Positions 35,825 through 48,757 of a stretch of 64,000 nucleotides of DNA are shown one piece after another. The notes under the pieces were generated by a model. The model saw only the letters and a program-made list of their open reading frames with translations. It had not been told where the DNA came from and ran no database searches. Position numbers and translations under genes: made by a program. Source of the stretch: Antitrichia curtipendula (lineage: Eukaryota; Streptophyta; Bryopsida; Hypnales; Leucodontaceae); NCBI GenBank assembly GCA_951230915.1, contig OX579640.1, positions 7,770,981 through 7,834,980 on the forward strand, written 5' to 3'. The stretch's first letter is position 1. Every line of letters begins with the position of its first letter.

Positions 35825-36770
35825 TGGTCTAAATCCAATCTTTGAGAACTATGATCCAAAATGGTCAATCCAACTCCAACATTGATAAAGGTCGTTTATC
35901 AACCACTTCCATTTTGCAAATGCCTCAAAGACTTGTATATGGGCCTCTAGATGAGAAGTTAGACAACATGAAAAGGGAACATCGTGAACATCACAAAGAG
36001 ACAATGTCAAAATTGGATGAACATTACAAAAAAGCAATGTCAAAATTGGACAATGTGGTGCATCTAATACAAAATCTAGAGCATGGCATTCAAAACATGC
36101 GAATGGATTTATTGCCCCAAGTGTATTCAAAGGTTGATGATTTAATGGCATTCTCCGTGGAGATGCAAAAGTCACAAATTCCCAAGTTGGACTATCTTTG
36201 TGAGTTTGGGAAAAAGAAGTTGTTGACACGATTGGTACCTGGCCTAGATAGAATCCAACTTCACCTCACATGTGAAAGTATGCATGGATTTCATGAGGTC
36301 GCAAATCAAGAAGGTTGTGTGGTCCATTTTGGAATGGAACACACAAGGAGATTTCTTGCAATGGTAGCTTAGGGATTGAAGATTGCCACCATATTGTCAA
36401 AGATTGGTGCCCACGTTGCTTATGGGATGGGTATGATGGTACCTGATATTAGTGATGGAGGCACTTTTGCAGCCTTGATTCTTGACACGCCTAGTATTTG
36501 GATTATTGACTCCCTACTGCAACTTTGGAATCTTTGCCAAGTGATGTGAAGAAACATTCAAGGATGTCAATTGATGATCAATCCAGAGCATAAAGGTGAC
36601 TTCAAGAGTTTTTGGAGCCCAAGTGTCAAAACAAGAGAGACTTCTATGAAAAGTTTAGATTGAAGAAGGTTCAATATATAGGAGCAAAGGGATCCATAGC
36701 TTGGATTTGTAATAAATGCATTGTAGTGCATTACAATGAAATTGATAGATTAAAATAAAGCATTAACAAT
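35825..36770 (+). pseudogene. Truncated ROCO 3' end, duplicate
   Basis: This matches 28137-29070. An open frame at 35842-36372 keeps the coiled coil with EHHKETMSKLDEH and the QIPKLDYLCEFGKKKLLTRL stretch, then ends in TAG (codon TTG in the first copy) and later frameshifts. The C-terminal tail QYIGAKGSIAWICNKC is readable to TAA near 36766. LRR, ROC and COR parts are absent, and there is no promoter from the parent gene. Where copy 1 has TGA at 28984, this copy has CAA. Confidence 0.85.
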
Positions 36771-37810
36771 AATTGGAACTTTAGGTTGTATTGTTGCCTT
36801 TCCATGCCTTTCTAATATCATCGTAGGTACACATCACATCTTTGTAGGTATTCCAAATTAATAGTATTAGTACTATTTGATTTTCTTATGTTATGACTGG
36901 AGTTGTAATTTCAAAGGTCATGTTGTCAAAGTCAAAATCCTCAATGCTATTAATTATCTTTCAACTCCTAAAATAATACAGTGTTAGCCCTGAACTCCTA
37001 AAATATTACAGAGTTTTGAAACCCAAAACTACTTCAAAATACTTGTATACAAAGCAAGGTTGTAATCTCTATTTCTATTTATTTTCTAATAAATCCCACC
37101 ATAGGATCTATGTTCATATACATCCTCCTAAAATTCTAGAGTAAAACTCCACACCAATTGCAAATTCAATGTGCCTCAACTTCAAAAAGTCAAGTTTTAT
37201 CAAACTTAAAGTGAAGTTTTGTTATTCAATATTTTTAGAAGAACAACACGTATACTTAGAACCGAGCTTAGAACTTGTGTGATATAGCCAATATGTTAGA
37301 AAATGGGATGAAAATACATTTGCAAAAATTAACCAAATAATCTTTCATCATCTTTAATAAAATTATGAAGTGGAAGATGGTCAAGATCAAAGAAAACACT
37401 AAGCAACTTATATCGCTTACAAGAATCTGAAATTATTACTCTCAATGGTAAGAAAGTTCAAGTAAATAGTTGGTATCTTTAAAAGAAATTATTTACAAAA
37501 TTTTCATAATTGAGTGCAAAAGACAAGTGCATTAAATGTTTTTGAGTAGATATAAATGTGTACTATCCAAAAAAATTAATTAATATTGTTTCAAAATATA
37601 TTTTTGGTTGCCCAATTTGATATTGAAATTGAAGAAATCCTTCTAATTTTTACAATATTTATTGGAATGATGTGGAACAATGCTTTGCACATAGACTATA
37701 ATGATTAGCATCCATTCTAAAAATTTCATTCAAAAATTTTCAACTTAGGAAAGTCAATAAAGCATGCCTAAGTTCTTAAAAAATCCAAACTGGAGTTCTT
37801 GATCCTTTAA

Positions 37811-38733
37811 CCCCTAAAGTTCCTTGACTATGTTTTTACCAAAAATGCTCCAAAAATGCCATCTCTAGTACAAGTACCAAATTTTTGAAAAATATCATTT
37901 TTGGACTCATCTAACCGTAGGATCTTGTAGTAATCTGGTTTGAGAATATGTGGAAAAAATTTCAGAAATTTCCATTGTGTAGATTGGAAGATAGTAGCGT
38001 TTGAAGTGGCAAAAGTCCTTTTTTTGGCCCTGCAAAAAACCGGGCAGCTTCACTTCACAAGGTCAGATTATTATTAAAAAAATTCCAAAATGGTTGTGCT
38101 TCTTTGGATTCATTCTTCAGGGCAATTTGGCTACATGCTTGAAAATTTTCAGATTATTTGGAATTGTACAACATATAGGAAAAAAATAGTAAGTAGAAAG
38201 AAGTAGAGAATGGATCAAAACACTAAATTGTTAAGAACTTAATTATGGAACTGAAAAATGCCAATTCCAATGGTTGCAATGTTGTAATAAACAATCTACA
38301 TCCTACAATTTTATTTTTTTGAAAAATATTGAAAATTGAGTGAAATAAACAACTTCAAAGTTTATTTTAGAGTGAACAATCCATAATTGCCTGCAAACTA
38401 AAAATCCTCATAACAATTGACTCATTGATCAAAATGGAATGATTCAAAGCTTTCCACATATATATAAATCTAATAAACCAATTTCAAATTTTTATTTTTG
38501 GAAAAAGTGATATTTTTTATCAGCCCGGACTGCCCAAGTTGAGAAACAAACAACATATTTGGCTATAACTTTTGACTCGTATTTCCAAATGTCATGAAAT
38601 TTGGTGCATATGAAAGATATTCCTTGTTCCCACCAACTATAAAACTTTCAGCCCAAAATATGCAAATCTCCAGTCACACGTACCTGCCCAAAATTTCTAT
38701 GTTGACAAAAAATGCATGTTGGTCCTTTAGGGG
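37811..38733. mobile_element. TTAA-flanked element, copy B (inverted relative to A)
   Basis: The ends are CCCCTAAAGTTCC and GGTCCTTTAGGGG, flanked by TTAA at 37807-37810 and 38734-38737. The reverse complement aligns over its whole length with 869-1786. The open frame at 38001-38189 is the counterpart of the minus-strand frame at 1413-1601 in copy A and has no known domain. Confidence 0.85.
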
Positions 38734-39054
38734 TTAAGGATTAAACCATATTTCATTTCCAAAATAATAATTTTGTTACATGAGACCATGTGAGTATGCA
38801 TTATTTATGAATGCATTAAAAATCTATTAGTTACATAATAATTTATGATTGCTACAAGAAGTGAAAATAATTTGATAATATTTATTTTAAAAATCTGACT
38901 ATTCTGAAGCTTTTCCAAGAGGTAAAGGTGGCCATGACTAATGGATAGTCACTATGCATTAAAAATAATAATAATAATTCAAATTTATTTATTTTTTCAA
39001 TTACCTCCTTTAGTGAGCTCAAACAAATTAAAAATTAAATTAATTAAAAATTAA

Positions 39055-39320
39055 TTTTCACCCCCCCCCCCCTCCCACCCTTTTGTAATTTTGAGGTGGG
39101 GGTGGGGTTGGCAATTGATATGGGATATATCCCATATCCATATATACATCTATAGCTATATATGTATCCATAGCTGTATATATATACGTAGCTTTATATG
39201 TATCCATATTGTATCCCAAATTGTTTTTTTGAATCGACGGTGCTCCAAGGAAATCTGATTTTTTCTAACACAATCAACAGCCCTCATTGACCGGAATACT
39301 CAAACAAGTAGTGACAACCT
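39055..39320. repeat. Poly-C / TATCCATA low-complexity repeat, copy 2
   Basis: A C-rich run near 39061-39079 is followed by TATCCATATATACATC-like units. It shares its order with 7936-8425. Confidence 0.5.
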
Positions 39321-39375
39321 CTTTTCAGTGCATAGTTTGAAATTGTTTTCTTTTTGACAAGCAAAAAAGTCTTTA

Positions 39376-41404
39376 CAATGACCCTTATTCAAATATTATT
39401 GGTCTTCAAGTTAACTTGAGCCTTTATAAAATTGATTGATAAAATTATGATAGTTTGAATAACACGGATTTTCACATAGGAAATTTCAATTGCAATAAGT
39501 CATTGAATTTTTGGATTTTTCCAAAGTTCTTGGATACAGTGATGGAGTAGAAATTCAACTTATTAGGCTTCATTTTCCAAGTTCAAATCAAAATCAAATA
39601 TAGATGCTTTAGAAGTTACAATCAAGTTTGACTGAGATGAATTCACTTTTTGGATGCTTGGAGCTTTAATGATAAAAACCAAATTTTCATTATAAATTAA
39701 TGAAACAAAGTCTATGTTAGTGTTAAAATAGACAAATAGATAAAGATCATATTACTATAGCAAATAACTAATTTGCTATAAATGTTTAACGAAGGCCATT
39801 TTATTTTTTTAATTGTATTATTCCTTTACATCCCACAATTTTGGAGGTATGCTTATAGAGCTAGCTAGGGGCCTCATTGTCCCCGCCAAATTCCTCCAAA
39901 GTTAAGTGTAAATATTTTTCATCTATTTTGTGGTTGGTTAATTTTTATTCCTCAATTTATTCTAGTTAATTTGAAGTTTTCAATTTCAAAAAACTTAATA
40001 CATTTTTTTTTTATTGGTGGTAAGTAATAAGATCTAACATTTCTATTAGAAAGTGAAAAGATGGTAATGGGAGACATCAATTTTTTCCCATAGCCTTTGC
40101 AATGCTATAGTGTATTTGGTCAATTTAGTGACATTGGATACTTTTAGATAGCCTCTCCAGTCATCGCAAGATATTGAGGCTACACTTCCTCTATGTACTA
40201 GCTAAATTACTCATTGATATTTTACAATTATGTGTAACTAATTGGCAAAGGATAAATCTACATGTTTTATCCAATATTTAAAATCAATATTGTTTCTTCA
40301 AATTAGGAGTATATTGTACCAATGAAAAGTATTAGAGATCTTTCCAATGGTATATTATACTCCCTATGGGTGGAAGTACGCTAGATCCCATACACTTTTG
40401 GCAAAACAAGAATATACAAAATTTACAAAAAGACTAAAAAGGTACTAAAATGTACTCTAAATGTATTAAAAAGTACTAAAATTATGTGAAAAAATAGTGT
40501 TATCAAAATTTTGATAGATAGCCATTCTAAAATGGCTTGTGGGCTTCTAGATTCCAAATTAAAATCGATCACAAAAAAACGTATTTTTTAACAAAGTTAT
40601 TCCGTTCCAAAAAATTAGCACTATTTTGTAGATCTTCGTGAAATATGTGACGTAGTTAGTAATTTGAAAACAGATTTGTGTAGAAAACCATTTGATGTGT
40701 CATGAGAAGAAAGGGCAGTAGAAAAAGAGTTTTCCATGGCTCCCCCCACAGTACTTTTTTGTGATTTGTAGTACTGTGACATTTGAGACCCTTGTACAAA
40801 AGTACTTATTACAGAACATGAAACAAGTTTCTCATCAAATTTAGACATGGTCATGGGTACTTAACAACAGTAGGTTAGAGAAAACAAATATGGAACTTTG
40901 GAAAAACGCTATGAAGATTGAGTAATACTAATTACAAAATAAAGTATATTGCCAATTTTGCATTGTGACCTCAAAAGTGCAAGGGTCTAGTGTACTTCCA
41001 CTCCTATGTCCCAAAATGATCATCATGTTGAACAAAATTTTGGACTAACATTGAAAACAACATTTAAAATTTTTTTTTTTTGCATTGGATGTAGAGTTCT
41101 GTGCACTCCTAGCATTCTAACCTCCTAGAAACAAATAGTGTTCATTGACCCCTTTAGACATTTCATTTGTCTTTTAATTGATGATTGCATAGATAGAAGG
41201 AGAACTATTGTTTGGAGTTGTTTTATCGGTCCTAGATAGCAACCAAAAGCTAAAGTTGACCAATTCTCTAACATCACAAAGTACAACAAAAAGATCATCT
41301 TGGAACAAAAATTTGAGGCTAACTTAAAGATCATTTGGAGACCGTGTTGGAGACGGAGGGAGCATAATGAAGTTGGATAATTATTTTGCTTGTTAGATTT
41401 TATG
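39376..41404. other. Spacer
   Basis: The 39390-39900 part matches unit 1 (30445-30970). The remainder to 41404 has no counterpart that I could place and no gene; the minus-strand frame at 40621-40854 has no recognisable domain. Confidence 0.45.
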
Positions 41405-42298
41405 AACCCTTACAATCCAAGGCCTTTTCTATACAAGGAGCAAAACACTCTAAACATCTTTCTTTTTTTGCATATCTAACTGTAGGATCTAACACTCGAC
41501 TAGTGTAAAAATATGTAGAGGAAATTTTAGAAACTTTAACCTTGTAGAGATAAAAAATAACTTTGCATTAAAGTGAAGAAAACAAGGTTTTCTACACCTT
41601 TCTTGGCTAGTTTTTTTTACTTTGAATCTTCATAGCATAAAACTTTTGTACTACTAATTTTGAATTTCTAATTTTTTATGTTAAAGAATTGAGTTGAGAG
41701 TCTAGGAAAAGAAATTCTAAAAACATACACTTGATTTTCTCTTATTAAAAAATTGGTATGTAGAAGTAGATTCACGATTGAAGGAATATTTGAGTGGTGA
41801 GATTGTTCTAGCAAGAGATCTTAACCTTATGAAATGTATTTTTCTTAAGTATGAAAATTGAATGCAAAAGCAAATACTACAAGTTATGATTTCAAGAGGA
41901 TGCTTTGATTGCCCGCAAATCAAGATTGTCAATAACTTTCAAATCACTAAGCCAAATAGAATGAATAAAAGCTTCCCATGTAGATAAAAATACAATCTAT
42001 TTTAAAAAAAATTATATCACACACACATAGGTATGTAGATATATTTTTTAAAGGGTTTAAAGGGTTTTTTTTTAAAAGTTTTTGTGGGGTTTCTTTTTTT
42101 CCATTGAGCCTAATATAGAATCATTATGCCATAACTTTTGATCTTGGCATTGATTGAAATTAAAATTATATTTTCAGAAAGCTAATATGTTTTTTTTATC
42201 TTCACAATAAGTCTCAAAGAATCATGTTCAATATTGAGACCGTAGGAGCCTACCCAAAATCCATTTTGTCCTTGGAGGGAGCAATGGGACTTTAGAAA
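41405..42298. mobile_element. TTAA-type element, copy F (degenerate)
   Basis: The right end GGGACTTTAGAAA is followed by TTAA (42299-42302). Subterminal CCTTGGAGGGAGC corresponds to the palindrome seen in copy D. The left end near 41405 (GAACCCTTACAATCC) is decayed. The interior resembles copy E. Confidence 0.5.
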
Positions 42299-43525
42299 TT
42301 AACAGTTGATAACATGACACTTTGAAAATTTGCATTGGTGACTACTGAGATTACTTTGGCAACACGGCAATCGTATTCCCTCACGTGTTCTACCGTACTC
42401 ACATAAAAATAAACATAAATTCTTTTGATTGCCAATGCCTGTTAAATTTTTTTTATAATATCATTAGCCCTAGATTGTCTAAGAAGACATTTTGTGTCTA
42501 TTGAATGATTTTAGGGAAGCTTCTAGAATAGAGAAAAAAAAATTTTGATCCAATGTTTTTTGAAAGAATTTGCTTAAACTCATTCTTGATGAATGGTGTT
42601 GGAATTTTCCTCTTTGTGATATTGTTTGACTTTCCTACTGAAGAAATTGGCAAATCCCATGAATTACCTGTACCTTATAATGTATTTCAACAACTTTTCC
42701 TCTTTTTCTTTATCTAAATTTTAGTCATAAAAATGATGTTTGTTGAATTTGTGTCACACTAATGAAAGGAAGCCTATCAAGTCTAGTTCTCACTCCAATT
42801 TAAAATTTTCAAAAACTCTTAACATTGATTAGTTTATTGCAATTTAGACTTTTGGACAATAACATGGAGACCTGATTTTCCAATTTTATAATGACACGGC
42901 AATTTGATTGAGTAAATCATTCTTGTAGTTTCTTAACAAACCATTAAAAAAAGACATTCAACAGTTCTCGATTTTTTTACATCATTAAAGACATTGATCA
43001 TTCTCAGTTCTTTTAGTTAAATGTCGAATCTGACATCCACGTAGGATAGTATTCTGTCAGTCAACTTCGAAAGAAGAGAATTTATCCGCCCACGCCACTG
43101 AAGTGTTCCCAATCAGAAGTGTTCACGCATTTGCAAAACCAAGAATGTCTTTCGAATGAACACCAAAGCAATAACAAAACAAATATAAATTACAATTCCA
43201 GAATTATAAAATAACATTCTGTTTTGGTAATGCATTATAACCAAATACAATAAAAAGAATGCACATGCACACAATCCAACGAAGTCACAATAGTAGCACC
43301 ATCATATGATAGCAACACATTGTATGCTGGCAGTCAATTCGTCAAATAACACGATGCAGCTGCAGTATATTAAAACTGCAGTATATCAAATCAGCACGAA
43401 GAAGAAACGTGTTTCAATTCAAGTATAAGCCCATTCAGTACATTGCACGAGAACGCATCTCCGATGTACTACTTGGCCTTTCACAAATCACAACCTCAGT
43501 CTTCAGTTGACGAAAATCTACGTGC

Positions 43526-45110
43526 TTAAGCAACAAGGGTGCTAGCAGTAGCAGATTCACTGCACCGACACATACAAGTGACAGTTAGATTGTCTGTCTT
43601 TCTGATATCTTGATTTGAAACTGCAGTTTACACATTTGGTAATTAAAAGAGCAAGACAAACTAGTACTATCACTGAATGATACTGTTTCAGCACGACTAA
43701 AGCTGTTTAGGATTCACCAAAATTGCTGATTAAATCCGAACCCTAAGTTCCAAAATGACCCAAAGTGGACGTTTCTTTGTTTTTAGAAATTACAGTGATC
43801 AGTTGGGAAGCTTGAAACAAGATGTACGACAACAAATAGGAACCATACCCTAACACTATGGAGCGGTGTTTTAAAACTTTTAAATATAGACTGCTAGCTT
43901 CCAAGAAGAAGTATAAATTTTAACTTGCGCAGATCATGGATTAATTCTTGAGCACATTTAGTTTGAACAAATCGTATAGGAAGAGAGCTTTCGAGCTTAC
44001 TACTTCCAGGTGGGTGGGAGCTTCTTGGTGCGCTTGTAATAGCGTGCCAGGCGGTGGACACGGCTCTCGATCAAAATCAGACGGAACTTGGAGTCCTTGT
44101 CCTTGCGGTTCCTCTCCAAATGCTTACGCACAGCGACGGCCTTCTTGATCAAGTGGTACAAATCCTCGGGGATCTCAGGACCCAAACCTGAAACACACCA
44201 CAACCACATTAGTTTCATCACTACTCCCTAGAAGCACCTCATATTAGCACCATCTCCTTCCATTTACATCTCAGGCACCCTCCGCTTCGGAAAACACGAG
44301 CAAATTCGGACGCAGAAGCGTTTACCGTGAGAAACCCCTGACAGCTCACTGTTTAAGCCCAAGGACTTTCCAGTGCGGCATACAGAAGGTTTTCAGAGAA
44401 GGTTTGTATCAAGCTCTACCGTGGCCCTTGAGGATGCGGAGGACCTTGCTCCCGGTCACGCTGTTGACCTGAGCAATACCGTGCGAGTCCCGCAGAATCA
44501 CACCGATCTGAGAAGGAGTCAAACCCTTCTTCGCGAGCTTGCAAATATGCTCCTCCACCTCAGCAGTGGTGATTTTCAACCACGATGGGGGACTCCTCTT
44601 GTACGGCAAAGCCGATGAGGACATACCCTTCCTGAAACACCGAAACTCTCAGCCAATATTCCATATAACTAATTCATTCATGCTAGACACCAAACTACAA
44701 ACCATGAAACAAACTCAAAACCCAAACTACAAACCCTAAGATCATCGACAGTACCTTTGCTTCAGAGCAGCTACAGAACTGTCACATTTCTCATGGAGAA
44801 AAAGGGAAAACGACAAACATATCACAAATTCAAAACCTAACCGTAACCCTAAAGCTCATTCACAGCAACTTTGCTTCAAAACATGTGCAGAAATGTCAAA
44901 TTATTTTCATTGAGAAAAAAACGACAACAAAATAAGTTCAAAACTTGAATCGTAAGAAAAACAAACGATACAACATGTGAAGTCAAACCCTAAAAAGCTC
45001 GTCCAAGATGTCTGGCCTTCGGCACCATAGCAGAGAAGTCACATTCTTAAGAGAAAAGAAACAAGACTACGAGAAAGAAAAACTCACCCGGAACTGTGCA
45101 TACGACCCAT
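43526..45110 (-). CDS. RPS13: 40S ribosomal protein S13 (uS15), four coding exons
   Basis: Coding exons, in transcript order: 45110-45088, 44631-44420, 44187-44001 and 43559-43526; together 456 nt, giving 151 residues plus stop, the usual eukaryotic length. All junctions are GT-AG and phases agree (GG|G, CACG|GT, AAGTA|T). The protein starts [20 protein letters not shown], contains [20 protein letters not shown] and [20 protein letters not shown], and ends SATASTLVA. It is a core protein of the small cytosolic ribosomal subunit. Exon 1 has only 23 coding bases, with the ATG in a GCCACCATGG-like context. The gene appears intact. Its 3' end marks the right border of the tandem duplication. Confidence 0.97.
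44731..44739 (+). promoter_or_regulatory. Telo-box-like motif in RPS13 intron 1
   Basis: AAACCCTAA, a motif common in the first intron or promoter of plant translation genes, occurs here. Whether it acts in this gene is inference. Confidence 0.4.
44985..44993 (+). promoter_or_regulatory. Second telo-box-like motif in RPS13 intron 1
   Basis: A second AAACCCTAA lies about 95 bp inside the intron from exon 1. Confidence 0.4.
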
Positions 45111-45239
45111 GGTGGCGGACTGTTGCAACAGGGGCAGACGCCGAAGAGAGAGGCGGAGGCCAAACTGAGCGCACGTTGAAGAGACCGACGGAGAGCACAG
45201 GTCTGGTTCATGTAATCCTTGTTTAGGGCTTGGGGAAAC

Positions 45240-46517
45240 TTGGATGATACCCGGCAAGGATGGATGAAATACTGTCGCTAGCTGCCGTGTGAGTCTTTTT
45301 TACCCTGACAATTCTTTTAGGAGAAAATTAGCGCCCTTGACCCCTGAAGAGCGAACTTCTCAGGTGGGCACCCCAGAAACGCTGCTTCTTGCTACTGTCC
45401 ATAGCCACTATTATTAGACTGGTCATATTTTCTTATTGGCAAGTGAAAGGAGGTTCCAACGCATCAAAGAACGTGGCATTTGGATATCGTATGCAAAAGT
45501 TATGAAGGGTGAAAGTTTTATTGGTAGAGGTTCTAAATCTTTTTTTCTGCATAGGTACATACTGACTTCGAGATGTACCTAGAGTGATAATGGCAATTTT
45601 TAGGTCAGTGGTGCATTTGGGGGTCCTACCTTAGGCTGATTTCCAAAGTCAAAATTGTCTTTGTTGAGTTTTGTAGTGCTTTCAATTCTATTCCCTTTGT
45701 TTAGAAATTGTAAATCCATTCTCAGTGGTGATTGCACTAATGGATTGACTATTCCAAACTGAGGTAGTTAGTATGTGAATAGGAAAAAACTACATTTAAA
45801 AAATATCATATCTTTGCCTTCTTGTCAATCTAAAAGCAATCAAAAGTTCTAGTCCAATGTCAAAATTAGTTTTTTAGAAGTCATAAACTTATCCTCCCTC
45901 TTCTGACAAGCTTTCTTTGAAAACTTTGCAAGCTAACATTTCCAATCCTCCTCTTTAAACTATTGCATACTTCTATGTACAATTTTAAAGTTCCCTCTCT
46001 ATTTTATAGAAGTTTGTTGTGACTTACATAAAAACCACATGTTCAAGTTTTGAACAATAGATGAACTCAAACATGTCCAATACACATAGAATCTTAATTT
46101 ATTTATTCATCTAAATATTTGTAAATTATTATGTTTGTTCTCTTACATTAGTGAGATACAAATCTTTTGAATACATTTATTTTCAAATATTATAGGGTTT
46201 AAGGGATACATGTCAATCATTGATGTTTCACAATAAAAAGTTATTTTTAAAATTTTAAAATTAACCTCTCAAAACAACTTCTTGAATATATAATTGAATT
46301 GCAAAAAATATATAGAGGCAATTTTGATTATAACTATACACATTAGTTCTTTAAAAAAAATTTACAGGACTATAATTATAGATTTTACATGTAAATAGAG
46401 GGTTGAAATACTTTTAGGAATAATTTCCAAATCTTGAACCCCCTTATGATAACCTTCCCATCCATATGTGATATTGTCGTATTTTCCTTTTCAAATGTAT
46501 TCCATAAAACACCTATT
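45240..46517. other. Spacer upstream of RPS13
   Basis: The first 100-200 bp upstream of RPS13 should hold its promoter. A TTTAGGGCTT motif at about 45224-45233 is a degenerate telo-box. The remainder is AT-rich, with no gene seen. Confidence 0.45.
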
Positions 46518-46521
46518 TTAA

Positions 46522-47270
46522 CCCCTAAAAGCCCATGCAACCATTTCATAGTCATTGTTTGACTTTATGACAAACTAAATCCCCTCCAAATTTTTTTTTT
46601 GAAATTTCATATTTTTCTCGAATTAGTTTGTCAAGTTGCCTTTCTATAGCAAAGAAAAACTTTTGATTTGGACAAAAACTTTTGCCTTGGATGATTTTCA
46701 AAGTCAAACACTATAAGAAATGTTTACTACGGATTAACTTGGGAGAGAGATATAGCTAATGAGAGGTCCTCTCTAGAATAAATATTTGATGGGTAGTGCA
46801 AGTGGGCAAGGGCTAATTGGTTGGAGTAAATAGTTGAAGATCATGTTTACTTAAAATTCTTGTTTTCCTAGTGTACCTCAATTGATTACAAGGCTTTGAA
46901 AGTAATCTTTTATTGCTCCAAATCTAATGAAAATTGGCATGGATTGCATGTTTTCAACTAATCATACACATATTCATTTGGTGAAAAAGGTCATTTTTTT
47001 TTATATGATATTCTTGAGATATGGCATCTCAAAGTCATTTTGCTCAAGAAAAAAAATGATGTTTTTTCAAAACTGAAATTTAATTGCAAATATCTCACAA
47101 TCTATGCATTAAAATTCTTGAAAATTAGATAGTAGACTGATATGATAGTAGAAAACAAGATCCTACAATTAGATTTTCAAAAAAATGATTTTTAAAATAA
47201 TTATATATTACTTTTGAGAAACGTCAATTTAGATGTGATTTTGAAAGTAGCCCCCCAGGACCTTTAGGAG
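46522..47270. mobile_element. TTAA-flanked element, copy H
   Basis: The ends are CCCCTAAAAGCCC and GGACCTTTAGGAG, with TTAA at 46518-46521 and 47271-47274. It is non-coding. Confidence 0.75.
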
Positions 47271-47318
47271 TTAAAATCATGGAGTATAATTTGCGTCTTG
47301 GTTTTGAATACATTTTAA

Positions 47319-48195
47319 TTCCTAAAGTCCAAAGTGTATGTTTGAAGGATTGGACAGATTCCTATCATTTCAATTTTGGTGTGAATTTTGAATTTTTTTT
47401 AAGATTAAGAAACACATTGACTTTTGAAAAATATAATTCTTATTTCTTTAAATCCCCTTGAGCTAAAATTATGCCATTGAAACCAAAATTTTAAACTTAG
47501 GCAACAACAACTAGAAATAATTTAAAAAATATATATATTTCTCATAGTTTATATTTTTGTCTATGTAGAAAGATTTTATTCATTCCATTTGGATCAATGA
47601 TGTGAAAGTTATAGAACATCTTGTTTTGTAGGCAATTATAGCATCTTCTTAAAAAAAACAATGCATTAAATTTGTTTTAGAACTATATTTTCACAATTTA
47701 AAAGAATAGTTCAAGAAGGTTTAGTTACTTACTAAGTAAATGTCACATGGTTTCAATTTCATCTTAGAGCTATTAATAGTTTTGTTATTTCTTCTATCTT
47801 GTATTTACTTCTATACAACATTTTTTAAAGGATGAAGAATGAAAGTCATTTTTTTTATAGTTTTTTTCATAGATTGTCCACTCAATTCTTCAGTTAAAAA
47901 ATATTAAAATCAAAATATATGGTGCCAAAACTTTAAGCTAAGAAGATTCAAAGTCTCACAATCTAGTCACTCAAAGGTGCAAATAACCTACTTTTTGTTC
48001 ACATTAAACGCATACATCCTGCTATCAATGTAGTAAAAGATTTTGAAATTTTTCTATACATTTTTGTAATACTTAAATACAAGATCCTTCATTTAGATAT
48101 GGGAAAAAAAAATTAATGATTTTTTTTTCTCTTTGCAATAGAAATGACAATTTTGAGTGGTTTTCAATGAAGAAAAGGCCTTGATTTTTTAAGAG
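47319..48195. mobile_element. TTAA-type element, copy I (degenerate)
   Basis: TTAA (47315-47318) precedes TTCCTAAAGTCC. The right end is GGCCTTGATTTTTTAAGAG followed by TTAT. The terminal part near 48130-48175 (TTTTGAGTGGTTTTCAATGAA) resembles the same end of copy A. It lies only 45 bp from copy H. Confidence 0.55.
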
Positions 48196-48684
48196 TTATA
48201 GAAGGTCACAAAGGCCTTGAGCAATTAGAACTAAAATCGTAATGAAATTGTTCAACAACACTTTTGTTTGCAATTGAAAGATCACTAACATCTTAGTGTA
48301 GGTTATACTTGACACCCAAGTGTCAATATAACTAATTTTGGTAACTTCATGCATTCAACACTTGAGACTACATGAATTTGTCCTAGTAATGCTTATGACG
48401 CTAATTTATCAAAGTCACACTATTTTGAATTAGTGCAATTTGAAATATTACTCCGTTGAACCAATATCCAAAAAAACAAAATTTTGTGGCAACACTAATT
48501 TTCAAGGTGATGCTAAATTCCTCCTCACTAACGAATTAGGACAAATCAGTGTCCATTGTGGCAAAAATATGGACGTTTCTAGGGTAATTGAATGAGAAGC
48601 GGTCAGGACGAATGAAACAAATAGTGGATGAAGCGCCTGGATGAAGTTAGTCTCCAAGTGCCCAGTTGCTATTCTCCGAACTGA

Positions 48685-48712
48685 GTTGCTGTTGCTGTTG
48701 CTGTTGCTGTTG
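48685..48712. repeat. GTTGCT hexanucleotide microsatellite
   Basis: There are more than four copies of GTTGCT. It lies just upstream of, or within, the first leader exon of SCI1. Confidence 0.9.
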
Positions 48713-48757
48713 GAGTGTGTGCGTCGGCAATGGAGTGGCCGTTGTAAATTCTGCGCC

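Larger units (their letters stand above)
35825..43560. repeat. Tandem duplication unit 2: ROCO 3' end to RPS13
   Basis: This is the partner of 28137-34565, in the same orientation. It contains the truncated ROCO copy at its left end and the intact RPS13 last exon at its right end, and is enlarged by about 2.15 kb at 37220-39375. Confidence 0.75.

Noticed and set aside
37811..38733. Possible PIF/Harbinger (Tourist) MITE because the flanks contain TAA/TTA
   Set aside because: A 3-bp reading leaves asymmetric ends; the 4-bp palindromic TTAA gives symmetric ends, and the empty site of copy D keeps a single TTAA. It is kept as the alternative to test.
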